Shown here: positions 1 to 11,389 of the stretch, piece by piece
How the letters are laid out: each line of letters begins with the position of its first letter
How positions within the stretch are numbered: position 1 is the stretch's first letter
DNA from: Reticulitermes speratus
Lineage: Eukaryota; Arthropoda; Insecta; Blattodea; Rhinotermitidae
DNA: 64,000 nucleotides
Direction of reading: 5' to 3'
NCBI GenBank assembly: GCA_021186555.1
Contig: JAJKFL010000006.1
Span: 7,832,215 to 7,896,214, forward strand
Program-made: the position numbers and the translations under genes
Notes under the pieces: model-generated
Database searches by the model: none
What the model was told of the DNA's origin: nothing
What the model saw: the letters and a program-made list of their open reading frames with translations, nothing else

Positions 1-954
1 AATAATAAGAAATCGGAAATGGCTGTTCGTCAACGGTTGCGAAAGCAACAGCTAAGATTTCCACCACGACGGAATGTTTAAACTCGTACCCAGGTGGGAC
101 CGATATATACAGTGAAAAATGACACTCCGCGGAATTAATGGGCTACATTTAACATTGTAATGACTTCACATTTAGTTTGTATGACCTTGAGAAGATTAGT
201 TACTGAAAATTCATCGTACATGGCGGCCTGGCAGCAGAAGTACGACACGTAAGTGTATTTTTCAACAGGCTAGAGCACACAGCAGAACCCTGCTTTCTAG
301 CAACATGTCACGATGCATACGTGGGATCGCCGCTGCGGTGTATGAAATATAAATGCCAAGGGTGGAGTACCTCCTCCAAGGCCTCCCATTTATGACACTA
401 TTTCCTTCTTGAATTACGAATGAAATCACTTCTTTGCTGCTGCTGCTGCTGCTGCTGCTGCCAAATCTAACACCGAAACGCACTTTCTGATTTCCGCTCG
501 CAGTATCACACAACTTACGTGATAAACAGTAACTGATACGCGGCGTTACCATTCACAAAAGCGATGAGATTTGACGAAGATGGATTAGATGCAAATTCCA
601 AACTTAAAACAACATAAAATTTCCTCAACTCTTTTTAGCTTGGAAAACTGTTAAAATGAACTGTAGTTGCGTTATAATTTACATAATTGCATTATAAACG
701 ATTTCTGTTAACACTGTTGAATGACTGGATGATATCACAGGCGTGACATACAGGCAGATAAAAACATTTTGTAGAAAAATTCTAAAGAGAAGACGGGGTT
801 GAGGACACCCTGTCACAGAGGGAAGACTAACATCAAAATCAGTTAGGGCTGTACAGTGAAATAATCGCTATTTTAACGTTATTTATACCGTATTTTGTAA
901 CTACAAATGCAACATCTCGGTGTATTTTTATATTTTAACAAGGTTGCGATATTA
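1..954. other. No gene recognised; AT-rich intergenic or intronic sequence
   Basis: I see no conserved coding frame, RNA gene or recognisable repeat here apart from a GCT run. An open minus-strand frame at 552-262 contains serine repeats only because it reads through that run, so I do not call it a gene. Confidence 0.5.
436..461. repeat. (GCT)n microsatellite
   Basis: About nine perfect GCT triplets. No surrounding reading frame supports a protein-coding homopolymer tract. Confidence 0.95.
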
Positions 955-1085
955 CTATGATACAATATATTTATCACTGTAAATGTATCATATTCTATTT
1001 GGTTTTAAACACTGGTGTGCCTCCGTGAAGATGGCGGTCGGCCGCCGAAACATGCAGTAGAGGATATTGTATCATTATATATGTT
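955..1085 (+). mobile_element. Degenerate half of a palindromic element with hammerhead-like core
   Basis: Positions 1025-1050 read GTGAAGA, then a GC hairpin (GGCGG/CCGCC), then GAAAC. This is the core shared by the palindromic elements elsewhere in the window. No opposite arm or flanking direct repeat is visible, so it is probably a remnant. Confidence 0.4.
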
Positions 1086-1812
1086 CTGTATGTGAAAACT
1101 GTTTGTTTTATAATACGAAGTAACCGCTGTTTGTTCTGAGAACCATATAAAACACATAAGTTTTTATTATTAAAAGCTTTATTGACAGTACCAAGTTACA
1201 TCAATAGAGAATACAAGAATAGTAATCTGTTGTGCCTTTTACCAACTTCCATTTCGCCTAGGAGCAGGAACTTAACCCTGGCCGCCATGTAGAAGATATT
1301 CCGGATCGTAATTGTAGTGAAAAACCGCACAGAAAAAACGCTACCTTGCCAAGAAGCTCTATTTAGAGCAGGTTGTGCTTCGGCCTCTTATGTTTTTATT
1401 TCTTATACATTGTAGTTAGATCTTGCAGTGTGTAGTGACCAATGGACCGAATGAGAGGATTGGGATGATGAGGGCAGGTAGAGTAGAATCTGGACGCTAG
1501 GTATAGAGAGTAAGGTTTAATATATTCTATGCCAGCAGTAGAGTGAAGGCGGGATATGGGCGTATGTCTCGGTGAATTTGTAATAACCCTCAGACATTTG
1601 TTTTGGACGACTTGAAGGCATTGGTACGTCGACTCACTGACGGAACACCACACTGGAGCCGCATAAGTCATTGTGGAACGAACTGACGCCTTATACAGAT
1701 ACATTTTTATAGTCGGCGATAATGTTGACTCCCTGGCTGCACTGTGTGGGTAGAATGCAGAATTTTGAACGTTTAACTTGGTGGTAAAAATAGTAAACAC
1801 TAAGCTTTAACG
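1086..1812 (-). mobile_element. 114-family MITE-like element, interrupted by a LINE
   Basis: On the minus strand, 1812-1740 carries the family head (terminus near TTAACCCGTTAAAG, then the CCACACAGTG box). 1162-1120 carries the downstream core (TCTCAGAACAAACAGCG-like). The two halves are split by a Jockey-type LINE tail. Elsewhere the same core is tandemly amplified (11.4-13.2 kb and 28.0-28.7 kb). Confidence 0.6.
1162..1740 (-). pseudogene. Jockey-type non-LTR retrotransposon 3' fragment (reverse transcriptase C-terminus)
   Basis: The minus-strand frame from about 1739 to 1396 encodes the tail of a LINE ORF2 downstream of the catalytic palm. It contains the hallmarks YAAPVW, LQVVQNKCLRVIT and a CPHHPNPLIRSIG block typical of Jockey-clade elements. 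A 3' UTR follows, ending with AATAAA and an A-rich tail near 1165, where the interrupted host element resumes. The copy is 5'-truncated: endonuclease and RT catalytic motifs are absent, so it cannot be autonomous. The first residues of the open frame (1800-1740) belong to the interrupted element and not to the LINE. Assignment to the Jockey clade comes from motif recognition, not a search. Confidence 0.8.
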
Positions 1813-2479
1813 GGTTAACATACAGTAAATGCTTTTAAGAATACCTTTTAAGCGCAATATAAATAAATAATTTAATTTCTGTATTATCAATTAATATAGT
1901 AAACTGCCTGATTACATTGCAAGAACTTAATATATTCCAACATCGAAAGAACAAATGCAACATGCGCCTAATTAGGACACGCTATTTCCCCAGTTGTGTT
2001 TTTAATTCTTTGGATTCACATTACTTCAAATTTTGCGCATAAAGTGAGACTTTACTAATATCTTTACACCGCGCTATTTCGAATTTCGCGTAAAATGAGA
2101 CATACTGCACAGTACACTGAACACGTTCTCCACCTAGCTAACGGCATCCGAATAAACGTAAAATAAACTTGAGACCATTTAAAACAAAAGATCGACGTTT
2201 ATGATAACGTAAGATAAATCAGCCTGAGCAACTGCACCGTCCGTGCTATTACGTCAGTGTCCACGTGGGCATGCAGCGTAGCCTAATGTGTGGAAGAGCT
2301 GGTTAGTTTGGTTATCGGCGGTGTCTCACGACAAGCGATAAGCCCACTTTAAACTGAAGGACACATTTCTTTGTCACTGGTACATAAACGAGCAAATAAT
2401 GTGGCGAGACTTCAGGAAACCAAACTACGTTCCAGTCTTCGTCGTCTTAACGACACTGACTCAAACACAACTGTTAAGA
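1813..2479. other. No feature recognised
   Basis: AT-rich sequence without a supported gene, RNA or repeat. Confidence 0.5.
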
Positions 2480-3153
2480 TTCATTCATTCTGCAGTCTGT
2501 CTTAGGTCCGTAGCCTCTTCCAAAGCGAGTTCTCCACAGAGTGCGATCTAGTGCTTCCTCTTTCAATTTCCAGTATCTTCTATTTTCCTTAAGGTCATCC
2601 AGTAGCTGCTTACGTCTTCTCCCTCGTCTTCCCGTCATTTCTATCCTTCCTTCTAACTTTCCTTCAATCACGTGTTTCAGAAGGCAGTTTCTACGCAAGA
2701 TGTGACCAATCCAGTTAGCCTTTCTTCTTTTTATTGTATGTACGATATTCCTCTCCTCCATTCTTCTCCAGCACCACATTTAAAAACTTTCCAGATACTT
2801 CTGATCTACTTTCCGAAGTGTCCACGTTTCAGCACCACACAAAGCTATGCTCCAAATGTAGCACTTTACTAGTTTATTCCTTAAATTTAAGTCCAGTTTG
2901 CTGGTGAAAAGAGTCTTCTTCTTGCTGAATGCTGCTTTTGCCACGGCAATACTGTATTTAATTTCACGTGTACACCTTGCATCACTTGTTATCATGCTGC
3001 CTAAATAACTGAAATATTCCACATTCTCCAATTGTTTTTGATCTATCATAATTTTCATTGGGGATGGTTGCCTTGAGATTCTACCTTAGTTTTTTTCCAC
3101 ATTCATTTCCGTTCCATAGCGTCTTCCAATTTCAATCAGTCTATCAACCATGG
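2480..3153 (-). pseudogene. RTE-type LINE 3' fragment, frame-broken (copy 1)
   Basis: Reading from 3153 to 2480 on the minus strand, a degenerate frame encodes the RT C-terminal region: a VDRLIEIGRRYG start, a FSYLGSMITSD block, then LVKCYIWSIALCGAETWTL. After a stop or frameshift at 2780 it continues as MWCWRRMEERNIVHTIKRRK, NWIGHILRRNCLLK and GRRGRRRKQLLDD. Compared with the copy at 10.2-9.7 kb it lacks about 19 codons (KISWTDRVRNEE segment) between WRRME and ERNIV. The 3' end is a short ATTC/GAAT microsatellite tail (2480-2490), as is usual for RTE-like elements. It is 5'-truncated and the catalytic part of RT is missing. RTE assignment is from motif memory. Confidence 0.8.
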
Positions 3154-3199
3154 CAAGGTGGAGATACCAACAAAGGGGCTGTTAATATAGCGTCAAAGT

Positions 3200-3815
3200 A
3201 ATACGATAACTTAAAAAAAAAGAAACACAACACATGGATAATACATATATCATTGTAACCCATTGATTTACTATCCGTTCCAGTAATCAGTAGACAGAAT
3301 TAATGTGTTCACACTTCTAGAAATAACATTCACTGTCAAAAACTACAACCAGGAAGCGTAATTATGAAACAACCATGGCGGAGGAGATCTGAGCTCTTCT
3401 GGGATATTACTAAGCGTAGGGTGGTACTCCTTCTTGGAATTCTTGGCCCTTGAAGATGGGACCGATAGGTTTTCCCGAAACGTCGGTACATAATTACCAC
3501 TCTGCGCTGAGTAATACCCCAGAAGAGCGGAGATCTCATCGGCATGGCGGCGGAAGCCTGAAATCACGCAAACCAGGGCGGACTATGGACAAAAATACGA
3601 TACAGAAACTCCCCCCATAATCCATCACGCAAAACATTCTTTCTTGGTGGTTCCGTAACTTCTGTTCCTGATATAGCTTCTTATAACGAACATTCTTTCT
3701 TGAAGTGTGAACACAGTTCGCCTAATTACGGGTTATTGAAACAGAAAGAAAAGCAATGGGTTACAATAATATATGCATTGTCTTTGGTTTGGGTCTCTTT
3801 TTGAACACCCTGTAT
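3200..3815. mobile_element. Mariner-like MITE remnant (TACAGGGTGTTC termini)
   Basis: Imperfect inverted arms flank a hairpin element. The left arm (about 3205-3268) contains a block that is repeated in inverted orientation at about 3754-3815, sharing the run TTGTAACCCATTG. The right arm ends GAACACCCTGTA next to TA. The left terminus has decayed. TACAGGGTG ends with TA targets are typical of Tc1/mariner-type MITEs. Confidence 0.5.
3345..3590. mobile_element. Palindromic hairpin element, AGATCTC/CTTCTGGG family (copy 1)
   Basis: Inverted arms: GGAGATCTGAGCTCTTCTGG near 3380 and the opposing CCAGAAGAGCGGAGATCTC near 3520. A hammerhead-like core sits at 3450-3480 (TTGAAGA, GGGA/TCCC stem, GAAAC). 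The right end, CTGAAATCACGC, is shared with the element at 6985-9016. The left arm has lost its own core. It is nested in the mariner-like remnant. Confidence 0.65.
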
Positions 3816-4234
3816 AACGGGGATATGGTACAACTGTTTTATCATACTGCCTACAGCTGGCTAAATCCACGTGAAGCCTTTAAGATTTTCAATCTTCTGA
3901 ACACTGCCCGCTTTCCAACGCCTGATCTTCACAGTTATCACGACAAATCCCATTCCTGATAGCCGTAACACCATAAGCATCTTCAAAATGCATTACCCTT
4001 CCATTTACGCCTTGGTCTTCCAAGTGGTCTTCACCAAATACATTTCTCAATCAAAACTGCATATGAACTTCTACACTGCCAAGCCGAAGTAGATTTCAAT
4101 TTCACGGCCATAATAATATTAAGACGTAAAACAAGAATTTGCGCCCAACAGAGCTCCTTACATAACCAATGTTGTTCATATCTTAGGTCAAAATTCTTTG
4201 CTAGACACAGTTTTCGAACAGGCTATTTTTAATG
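3816..4234. other. No feature recognised
   Basis: No supported gene or repeat in this stretch. Confidence 0.45.
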
Positions 4235-4415
4235 CAGGGGTGCACAAATTCCGGGGAGCCAGGTCGTCCAGGCGACTGACTTTTTGTACGGTGACGCCTA
4301 ATATTTGTGGGTCCTCTACCTTAGAACTGGCTTCATGCCTCCCCTTTGGGTGCCCAGAATTTTGAGGTTGTCCCTCGATTTCAGGGAAATCTGTGGACCC
4401 CTGTTGCAATGTATG
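4235..4415 (+). mobile_element. Dispersed repeat R1 with hAT-like CAGGGGTG end (copy 1)
   Basis: Begins CAGGGGTGCACAAAT and matches two other places in the window over about 180 bp: 56858-57040 in the same orientation and 23838-23660 inverted. Shared landmarks include GCCTAATATTTGTGGGTCCT and AGAATTTTGAG. The CAGGGGTG start resembles hAT termini, but no opposite end is visible. The open frames here are incidental. Confidence 0.55.
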
Positions 4416-4747
4416 TTCTTCCCCCACAGCAAATTATCAGATCTCATAACACACACAAAAATAACAAACATTACCTTGTTCCGATCAGTACACAATATTA
4501 TTGATACAGGGTGTGTCATGACATTGTGAACTGAATCATAATTTCAACGTAAGTGCCGTTGGTGATTGTATACGCATCGCAGTGGTAAGCAGTCTCATTC
4601 CATACATCCGACTCCGCTGATATAATTCCCAGTGCTGTAGCAAGGAACACTGGCGCATTTGCCACGATGACGTAACGCTGTGGGCCACAGGGGGGAAAAA
4701 ATACGTCTAATGTCCTAAGCACTAGCCAACAACGTAAATAAACGCCG

Positions 4748-4790
<43 letters not shown>

Positions 4791-5564
4791 TAATCATCAT
4801 TTCTTGTTACTTACGTATTTAACGTTTTACCAAAATAAAGACTTTGCACGCATAAGGACGCAATTTTTACGTCTTTTCTTTCCAGGGCGCAAAGTTATCT
4901 AGTTATGGCTCCGATAACTGCTTTCGATATTGAATTGGGGGGGGGGGGGGGGCAAGGCGTTAAGAATATCTAACCTCCATGTCCGAAAATCTCTGCGAAA
5001 TCAAAATTCGAATTCCAGTTGATCCAGTCACCTCATGCAAATCTTTTCCACCGTCTGGAAGAAAAATGATAATACTCTTCACTTGCGCAGAATCAACAAA
5101 ATGGGTTCACACTGACATCTGTACGCGGCAGTCCAAACTTCCGATATTTCTTATTATTCAAAAGTTTCATTACTGCAGATGGCTTACTTTCCTTACAGTT
5201 CTTTTACAGATTATAAAGATAATTTAAAATCACGCCGAACGCAGATCCTTTACTTCATTTCGACATCCAACTGAACCTGTTCCAAGGACGACATGTCTGT
5301 AAAATTCTGATACCAGCCTGAGCGTCACAGCCATACTGTCTGTCGACTGTGTTCCTCGGGATAACAGTGACAACCTTCCCACGCTGCGTAGTTCAGTCGT
5401 CAACATTCCCAATACCGTGGCCTGTTATCAAGCGCCTTCTCAGAACAGACGTCCTCAAGAAATTCGCCATTCAAGCCACACACACGTTATCAGGCTGCAA
5501 GTGGTGCTGTATTTGTAACTGGAAGTAAGACGACACCAACGACACGAGAGGCGCCGTGTCGTTT
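4416..5564. other. No gene; (ATT)n, poly-G and a TACAGGGTG remnant
   Basis: Contains (ATT)n at 4750-4790, a 16-base G run at 4937-4952, and a mariner-like TACAGGGTGTGTC start at 4505. Nothing else was recognised. Confidence 0.6.
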
Positions 5565-6065
5565 TTAGGCGCGTTCGCAAAATTGCGAAAAGCGACTATT
5601 AACGTCGTCACGTCCGCCCGCCCGCCCGTTTGAACAACTCGGCCCCCACTGGACAGAATTTCATTAAATTTGATATTTGACAAATTCAAATTTTATTAAA
5701 ATCTGAAAGGAATAACGGTGCTTTACATGAAGACGTATGTACATTTATGACAGTATATCGCTGATTTAATCTTAGAATGAGAAATGTTTCAGACAAAAGT
5801 TGTAGAGAAAATTAAAAAAAAAACACATTTTAGGTCCCGTAACTTTTTTTCCGAAAATCGTGCCGTATATGAAATGTGGAAAAATATGGTAAAGCTGGAC
5901 AAGTCACAGACGACAATATAATACGGCGCATGCGCATTGCATGCTGGATAACTAAGGCTACAGACACATTCAGAATATGTAATACTTACTGCTTTTTTCC
6001 ATGGTAACAATGGTTACGCGAACGCGCCTCAGTGTTACGTTATACGTAAATTGCGTGTCTTGTTA
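5565..6065 (+). mobile_element. AGGCGCGTTCGC non-autonomous DNA element (copy 1)
   Basis: Starts TTTAGGCGCGTTCGC and carries the inverse GCGAACGCGCCT at 6018-6029, a 12-bp inverted match. Homologous copies lie at 13437, 24200 and 61824. Copies 1 and 3 remain alike for about 35 bp beyond the inverted motif (GTTACGTTATACGTA), so the right terminus is uncertain. No transposase frame is present. Confidence 0.65.
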
Positions 6066-6514
6066 GGCTAGCCCGTGTATTACCTAATCGGGTCCCCGGA
6101 AAGAAGGCCCATGGCAGGTGAGGATAACAACGCTGGGGATTACAGCACTGTACACGATCAACCTCCAACAGTTGACCAATTATGTTCGAGTAACCTTCAA
6201 TCTATTAAAGTGATAAAATAAAGATGAAATAAGCGGTGGCATACTTCACACTGTGGAAGAAGAGAAGAGCATATAGCAGGCATGGCCAGGTAGACCAGCT
6301 TCGGGAGCCGCACTTCAGCAGGCAGCTTGGGCAAGAACCATGTCTTTATTCATCGAGTCAAACGTACGGTAGCAACACTGCATACTGCTTGAGAAAATGC
6401 AGCCAGCGCTTTCTCTTAGCGACACAAGGTACTAATGCTTGTTGGGGAATCCACTAGGTGCGCTGATGGTGTGTTATAGTGATCTTCTGACAAATTTCAT
6501 TTTTTTTTTACAGG
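6066..6514. other. No feature recognised
   Basis: No homology recognised. The open frame at 6236-6457 has no recognisable domain and I do not call it. Confidence 0.45.
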
Positions 6515-6800
6515 CAACTTGCCGTGTTGTGGCTAACTCTGGTCATACAGGGTTTTGGTGGATAAACCTGAAGGAAAGAAACCACTTAGAAGATCTAAAC
6601 GTAAAAGGAAGGATAATATTAAAGAAACAGAGTGAGGACGCAGAGAGGATGAATTTGGTTCAGACTGGGATAAGTGGCTGGCTTTTGTGAAAGATGTAAC
6701 AATCATTCCGGTTCCATAAAATGAGGCGAATTTACGAGTTGCTTAGAAACTATTAGCTTCTCAAACAGGGCTCTGCTCCATGAAGATGAATAATTTCTAC
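6515..6800 (+). pseudogene. LINE family 2, 3' fragment (copy a)
   Basis: Shares with six other places in the window the tail of a LINE reverse transcriptase and its 3' UTR. Here the degenerate order is GGKPEGK-like, RSKRKDNI-like and WFRLG-like, followed by ATAAAATGAGGCG, TTAGCTTCTC and CTCTGCTCCATGAAG. Heavily mutated and 5'-truncated. Confidence 0.55.
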
Positions 6801-6984
6801 AAGAAGCGCTTCATGGTCGTTCATACATAAAGGACGACTTTGAAGGGGAAGAGGCACAAATTAGGATGACAGCTTCCTTCGAGATCCTATCCGATTTAAT
6901 TACTGGACCATGCATAACCTTACAAGCTACTGTCTACGTATTTAAATAAACCATAAATCAGAGATTTGTAGTTCGATTCAAGTG

Positions 6985-9016
6985 AGATCTGCTCTCTTCT
7001 GGGATATTACGCAGCGCTGAATGGTAGTTCTGTACAGGCGTTTCGGGACTGCCTATCAGTCCCATCTTCAAGGGTCACAAAGTCACTTCTTGGCCCCTGA
7101 AGATGGGACCGATAGGGTGTCTCGAAACGCCGGTACAAAACTACCACTCAACGCTGCGTAATATCCCATAAGATCACAGATCTCATCTACAACGCTGCGT
7201 AATATCCCATAAGATCACAGATCTCATCTACAACGCTGCGTAATATCCCATAAGATCACAGATCTCATCTACAACGCTGCGTAATATCCCATAAGATCAC
7301 AGATCTCATCTACAACGCTGCGTAATATCCCATAAGATCACAGATCTCATCTACAACGCTGCGTAATATCCCATAAGATCACAGATCTCATCTACAACGC
7401 TGCGTAATATCCCATAAGAGCACAGATCTCATCTACAACGCTGCGTAATATCCCATAAGAGCACAGATCTCATCTACAACGCTGCGTAATATCCATAAGA
7501 GCACAGATCTCATCTACAACGCTGCGTAATATCCCATAAGATCACAGATCTCATCTACAACGCTGCGTAATATCCCATAAGAGCACAGATCTCATCTACA
7601 ACGCTGCGTAATATCCCATAAGATCACAGATCTCATCTACAACGCTGCGTAATATCCCATAAGATCACAGATCTCATCTACAACGCTGCGTAATATCCCA
7701 TAAGATCACAGATCTCATCTACAACGCTGCGTAATATCCCATAAGATCACAGATCTCATCTACAACGCTGCGTAATATCCCATAAGATCACAGATCTCAT
7801 CTACAACGCTGCGTAATATCCCATAAGATCACAGATCTCATCTACAACGCTGCGTAATATCCCATAAGAGCATAGATCTCATCTACAACGCTGCGTAATA
7901 TCCCATAAGAGCACAGATCTCATCTACAACGCTGCGTAATATCCCATAAGAGCACAGATCTCATCTACAACGCTGCGTAATATCCCATAAGAGCACAGAT
8001 CTCATCTACAACGCTGCGTAATATCCCATAAGAGCACAGATCTCATCTACAACGCTGCGTAATATCCCATAAGATCACAGATCTCATCTACAACGCTGCG
8101 TAATATCCCATAAGATCACAGATCTCATCTACAACGCTGCGTAATATCCCATAAGAGCACAGATCTCATCTACAACGCTGCGTAATATCCCATAAGATCA
8201 CAGATCTCATCTACAACGCTGCGTAATATCCCATAAGATCACAGATCTCATCTACAACGCTGCGTAATATCCCATAAGATCACAGATCTCATCTACAACG
8301 CTGCGTAATATCCCATAAGAGCACAGATCTCATCTACAACGCTGCGTAATATCCATAAGATCACAGATCTCATCTACAACGCTGCGTAATATCCCATAAG
8401 ATCACAGATCTCATCTACAACGCTGCGTAATATCCCATAAGATCACAGATCTCATCTACAACGCTGCGTAATATCCCATAAGATCACAGATCTCATCTAC
8501 AACGCTGCGTAATATCCATAAGATCACAGATCTCATCTACAACGCTGCGTAATATCCCATAAGATCACAGATCTCATCTACAACGCTGCGTAATATCCCA
8601 TAAGAGCACAGATCTCATCTACAACGCTGCGTAATATCCCATAAGATCACAGATCTCATCTACAACGCTGCGTAATATCCCATAAGATCACAGATCTCAT
8701 CTACAACGCTGCGTAATATCCCATAAGAGCACAGATCTCATCTACAACGCTGCGTAATATCCCATAAGATCACAGATCTCATCTACAACGCTGCGTAATA
8801 TCCCATAAGATCACAGATCTCATCTACAACGCTGCGTAATATCCATAAGATCACAGATCTCATCTACAACGCTGCGTAATATCCCATAAGATCACAGATC
8901 TCATCTACAACGCTGCGTAATATCCCATAAGATCACAGATCTCATCTACAACGCTGCGTAATATCCCATAAGATCACAGATCTCATCTACATCGCGGCGC
9001 AAGGCTGAAATCACGC
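6985..9016. mobile_element. Palindromic hairpin element (copy 2) swollen by an internal 41-bp array
   Basis: Left end AGATCTGCTCTCTTCTGGG and right end CTGAAATCACGC (shared with copy 1 at 3.4 kb). Two inverted hammerhead-like cores face each other: minus strand at about 7041-7071 and plus strand at 7097-7127 (CTGAAGA, GGGA-type stem, GAAAC). TTCAAGTG occurs immediately outside both ends (6977-6984 and 9017-9024), giving an 8-bp direct repeat (10/11 if extended). The whole array at 7148-8988 lies inside the right arm. Confidence 0.75.
7148..8988 (+). repeat. 41-bp tandem array, about 45 copies
   Basis: The unit contains ACAACGCTGCGTAATATCCC then ATAAGATCACAGATCTCATC. Units are nearly identical. 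Variation is mainly a T/G change (AGATCAC or AGAGCAC) and a few 40-bp units missing one C (ATATCCATAAG). The first unit is continuous with the right arm of the hairpin element, so the unit is the arm's own end, repeated. Confidence 0.97.
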
Positions 9017-9024
9017 TTCAAGTG

Positions 9025-9723
9025 TTCTCGGGGTGACACGCGCGGTGTCGTCAGGAACTATTTACGTACACAACGGGACAGCCTAACACCCCTCAGAACT
9101 TGATATCTTAAAACCATAAGTAAAGAGCAAACAAATGCCTGCGAAACAAATAAAAAGCTGCTTAAGGTCGTTGATTCGCTGATCCCAGACTTTAATAAGG
9201 CCACAGACAGGGTCAAAAACACACCTCGTGGTTTGATCAGTAGCTACACAGTAAATTAGACAACGCAACTCGCACGTACCGCTACGTTAAGTGTCGTCGC
9301 GCACACATGGACATTTAGTCTTACAATTTTATGGCCACGTCTATGCTAAGGCACTGCTGCAACAATACAGGCTATAAATAATAGCCATTCCACTTCAAAC
9401 CGTCACATAACCGTCTGACAGCTCCACGGAATACTTTATAATCAGACAAGCTAATTGGCCAACGGAGTTGACACTTCTGCCACCTAACGCCGTGTTCAGC
9501 CTGTATTAAAAATTCTCTCTCTTCGAATTTCTCACATTTTTAATTATGTGAGATTTATTTAACCCTCTTAAAAGCCTGAAAATAATTCTTCAAAGTACAG
9601 TCCACCGCCAATGAGATGACCCCTGCTAGAAATGCGACAGATGCGCATGCGCAGTATTTCGTTGCGAATGAGGAGTTGCTACTACCCATCCTGAAAACAT
9701 TCGCATAGGGCACTGGCTCACTG
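9025..9723. other. No feature recognised
   Basis: No supported gene or repeat. Confidence 0.45.
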
Positions 9724-10250
9724 CATTCATTCTGTGGTCCGTCTTACGACAGGTCTGTAGCTCTTCCAAAGCGAGTTCTCCACAGGGTGCGATCTAGTGC
9801 TTCCTCTTTCAATTTCCAGTATCTTCTCTTTTCCTTAACGTCATCCAGTAGCTGCTTACGTCTTCTTTCTCGTCTTCCGTCATTTCTATCCTTCCCTCTA
9901 ATTTTTCCTTCAATCACGTGTTTCAGAAGGCAGTTTCTACGCAAGATGTGACCAATCCAGTTAGCCTTTCTTCTTTTTATTGTATGTACGATATTCCTCT
10001 CCTCCTTCACTCTTTGTAATACTTCTTCATTTCTCACACGATCGGTCCAACTGATCTTCTCCATTCTTCTCCAGCACCACATTTCAAAACTTTCCAGATA
10101 CTTCTGATCTACTTTCCCAAGTGTCCACGTTTCAGCACCACACAAAGCTATACTCCAAATGTAGCACTTTACTAGTTTCTTCCTTAAATTTAAGTCCAGT
10201 TTGCTGGTGAAAAGATTCTTCTTCCTGTTGAATGCTGCTTTTGCCACGGT
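9724..10250 (-). pseudogene. RTE-type LINE 3' fragment (copy 2), longest open frame
   Basis: The minus-strand frame from 10250 down to 9744 stays open through the RT C-terminal region: KLDLNLRKKLVKCYIWSIAL, then MEKISWTDRVRNEEVLQRVK, then NWIGHILRRNCLLKHVIEGK. This copy keeps the ISWTDRVRNEE segment that copy 1 lost. It ends after RTLWRTRFGR with a frameshift close to the normal stop, and a short ATTC tail lies at 9724-9732. The open frame upstream of 10250 (GGSAGLPLGG part) is flanking DNA. It is 5'-truncated, with no RT catalytic or endonuclease motifs, so inactive. Confidence 0.85.
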
Positions 10251-10434
10251 GTTTTCAGTCTGTGTGTAGCAGCAGAATTGCGTTTCATTCCCGCCAAGAG
10301 GCAGTCCTGCGCTCCCGCCCACAGCCAGCATTCCACCGCACCGCGTCAGACACCCCCCCCCCCCCCGAAGATCATCACCCTAGCGATTATCCGTGTTTCT
10401 GTATCGCATGTCCTCCGATTTCCGGGTGGTAGCA
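10251..10434. other. No feature recognised; C-rich run
   Basis: Contains a run of about 14 C near 10352-10366 between the LINE fragment and the next SINE. Confidence 0.5.
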
Positions 10435-10630
10435 GCAGCACAAGCATGCCTGGCGTGTAGGAAGCAATGGTGGAATGACACTGGCAAGGGAAGACCGCAG
10501 TACTCGGAGAAAAACCTGTCCCCGTGCCACTTTGTTCACCACAAATCTCATACGGACAGGAGATCGAACCCCAGCAACCGCGATAAAAGGCCTGCGACTA
10601 GCCGTCCGAGCAACGACACGCGCTATGAAG
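10435..10630 (-). mobile_element. SINE-Glu (tRNA-Glu-headed SINE), degenerate copy
   Basis: On the minus strand it has a tRNA-like head with B box (GGGGTTCGATCTCC), then GAGATTTGTGGTGAACAAAG and CATTCCACC. These match the better copy at 27009-27285. Boundaries are approximate and no clear flanking direct repeat is seen. Confidence 0.65.
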
Positions 10631-10962
10631 CCTGAAATTCACCTAAACGATATTTATAAATTCAGTTCGTACCTCACAGGGAACATTACGTATCCAATAC
10701 AAAGACGAATCTGCCTATGCTGTTTAGAGAAACAGTCGGCAGGTAAGTTAATAATCACACGTAAGTACACGGTTCGGGCTAAATGTAGAGATTCTGACAC
10801 ACACAGTTGTGCCTGAAGTGTCAACGACACTGCGACTTCGAGCGGAAAGACGATCAATCGATTACTTCCCTAAACCATATTTAGCTTCTTGTTTTGAAAT
10901 TAAGACTCTTTTTCTGTTACGTAGAAACTACAATTTTAAACATTCTGAAGAATTTAAGGCAC
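10631..10962. other. No feature recognised
   Basis: No supported gene or repeat. Confidence 0.45.
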
Positions 10963-10973
10963 GAAAACATTAA

Positions 10974-11227
10974 AGGTAAAGGACACGCGCCGAGGGTTCC
11001 AGGACGTTAAGGCCTCCCAGATTTCGAGACAATCAGCACATGGAAGTGGTAAGGCTGTCAACCATACGCACCGACCGCCTTTACCCCCTTGGAAATATTT
11101 CAGGTACTCTTTTCTGTTAAAGGCTGAGTCGACCCCAGGAGGATTATATCAATGAAGAATTCCACCGACACCATCGAGAATCGAACCCGCGACCTTACGG
11201 CACAGTGTCTCAAACAACTGCCCCTAT
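10974..11227 (-). mobile_element. SINE-C (tRNA-headed SINE)
   Basis: The minus-strand head has a B-box-like GGTCGCGGGTTCGATTCTC, then a body with GGGTCGACTCAGCC and AAAGGCGGTCGGTGCG. It is flanked by an 11-bp direct repeat, GAAAACATTAA (10963-10973 and 11228-11238). Related copies lie at 16078-16354 and 39825-40060. Confidence 0.85.
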
Positions 11228-11389
11228 GAAAACATTAACTGATTTTAAAATATCAGAATTAAACGTGCGACAACGTGACTTAAAATCAATTTCTCGGGAT
11301 ATTCCGCGCGCACAACACTCACACAAACGCTATGCACTTCAAAACCCACCAGCTCTCCATTAATATAGACCTCCCGTGAAACACATCTA

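Noticed and set aside
262..552. Serine-repeat small protein
   Set aside because: The serine run comes from a (GCT)n microsatellite. No domain, splice signals or homology recognised.
1396..1800. A 134-codon host gene on the minus strand
   Set aside because: Its content is the tail of a Jockey-type reverse transcriptase. The first 20 codons are the interrupted 114-family element.
7148..8988. CRISPR-like array
   Set aside because: Units abut directly with no variable spacers, and the setting is a eukaryotic transposable element. The same applies to the other tandem arrays.
9744..10331. A 195-codon host gene on the minus strand
   Set aside because: It is the RTE LINE tail plus unrelated flanking codons at its start.
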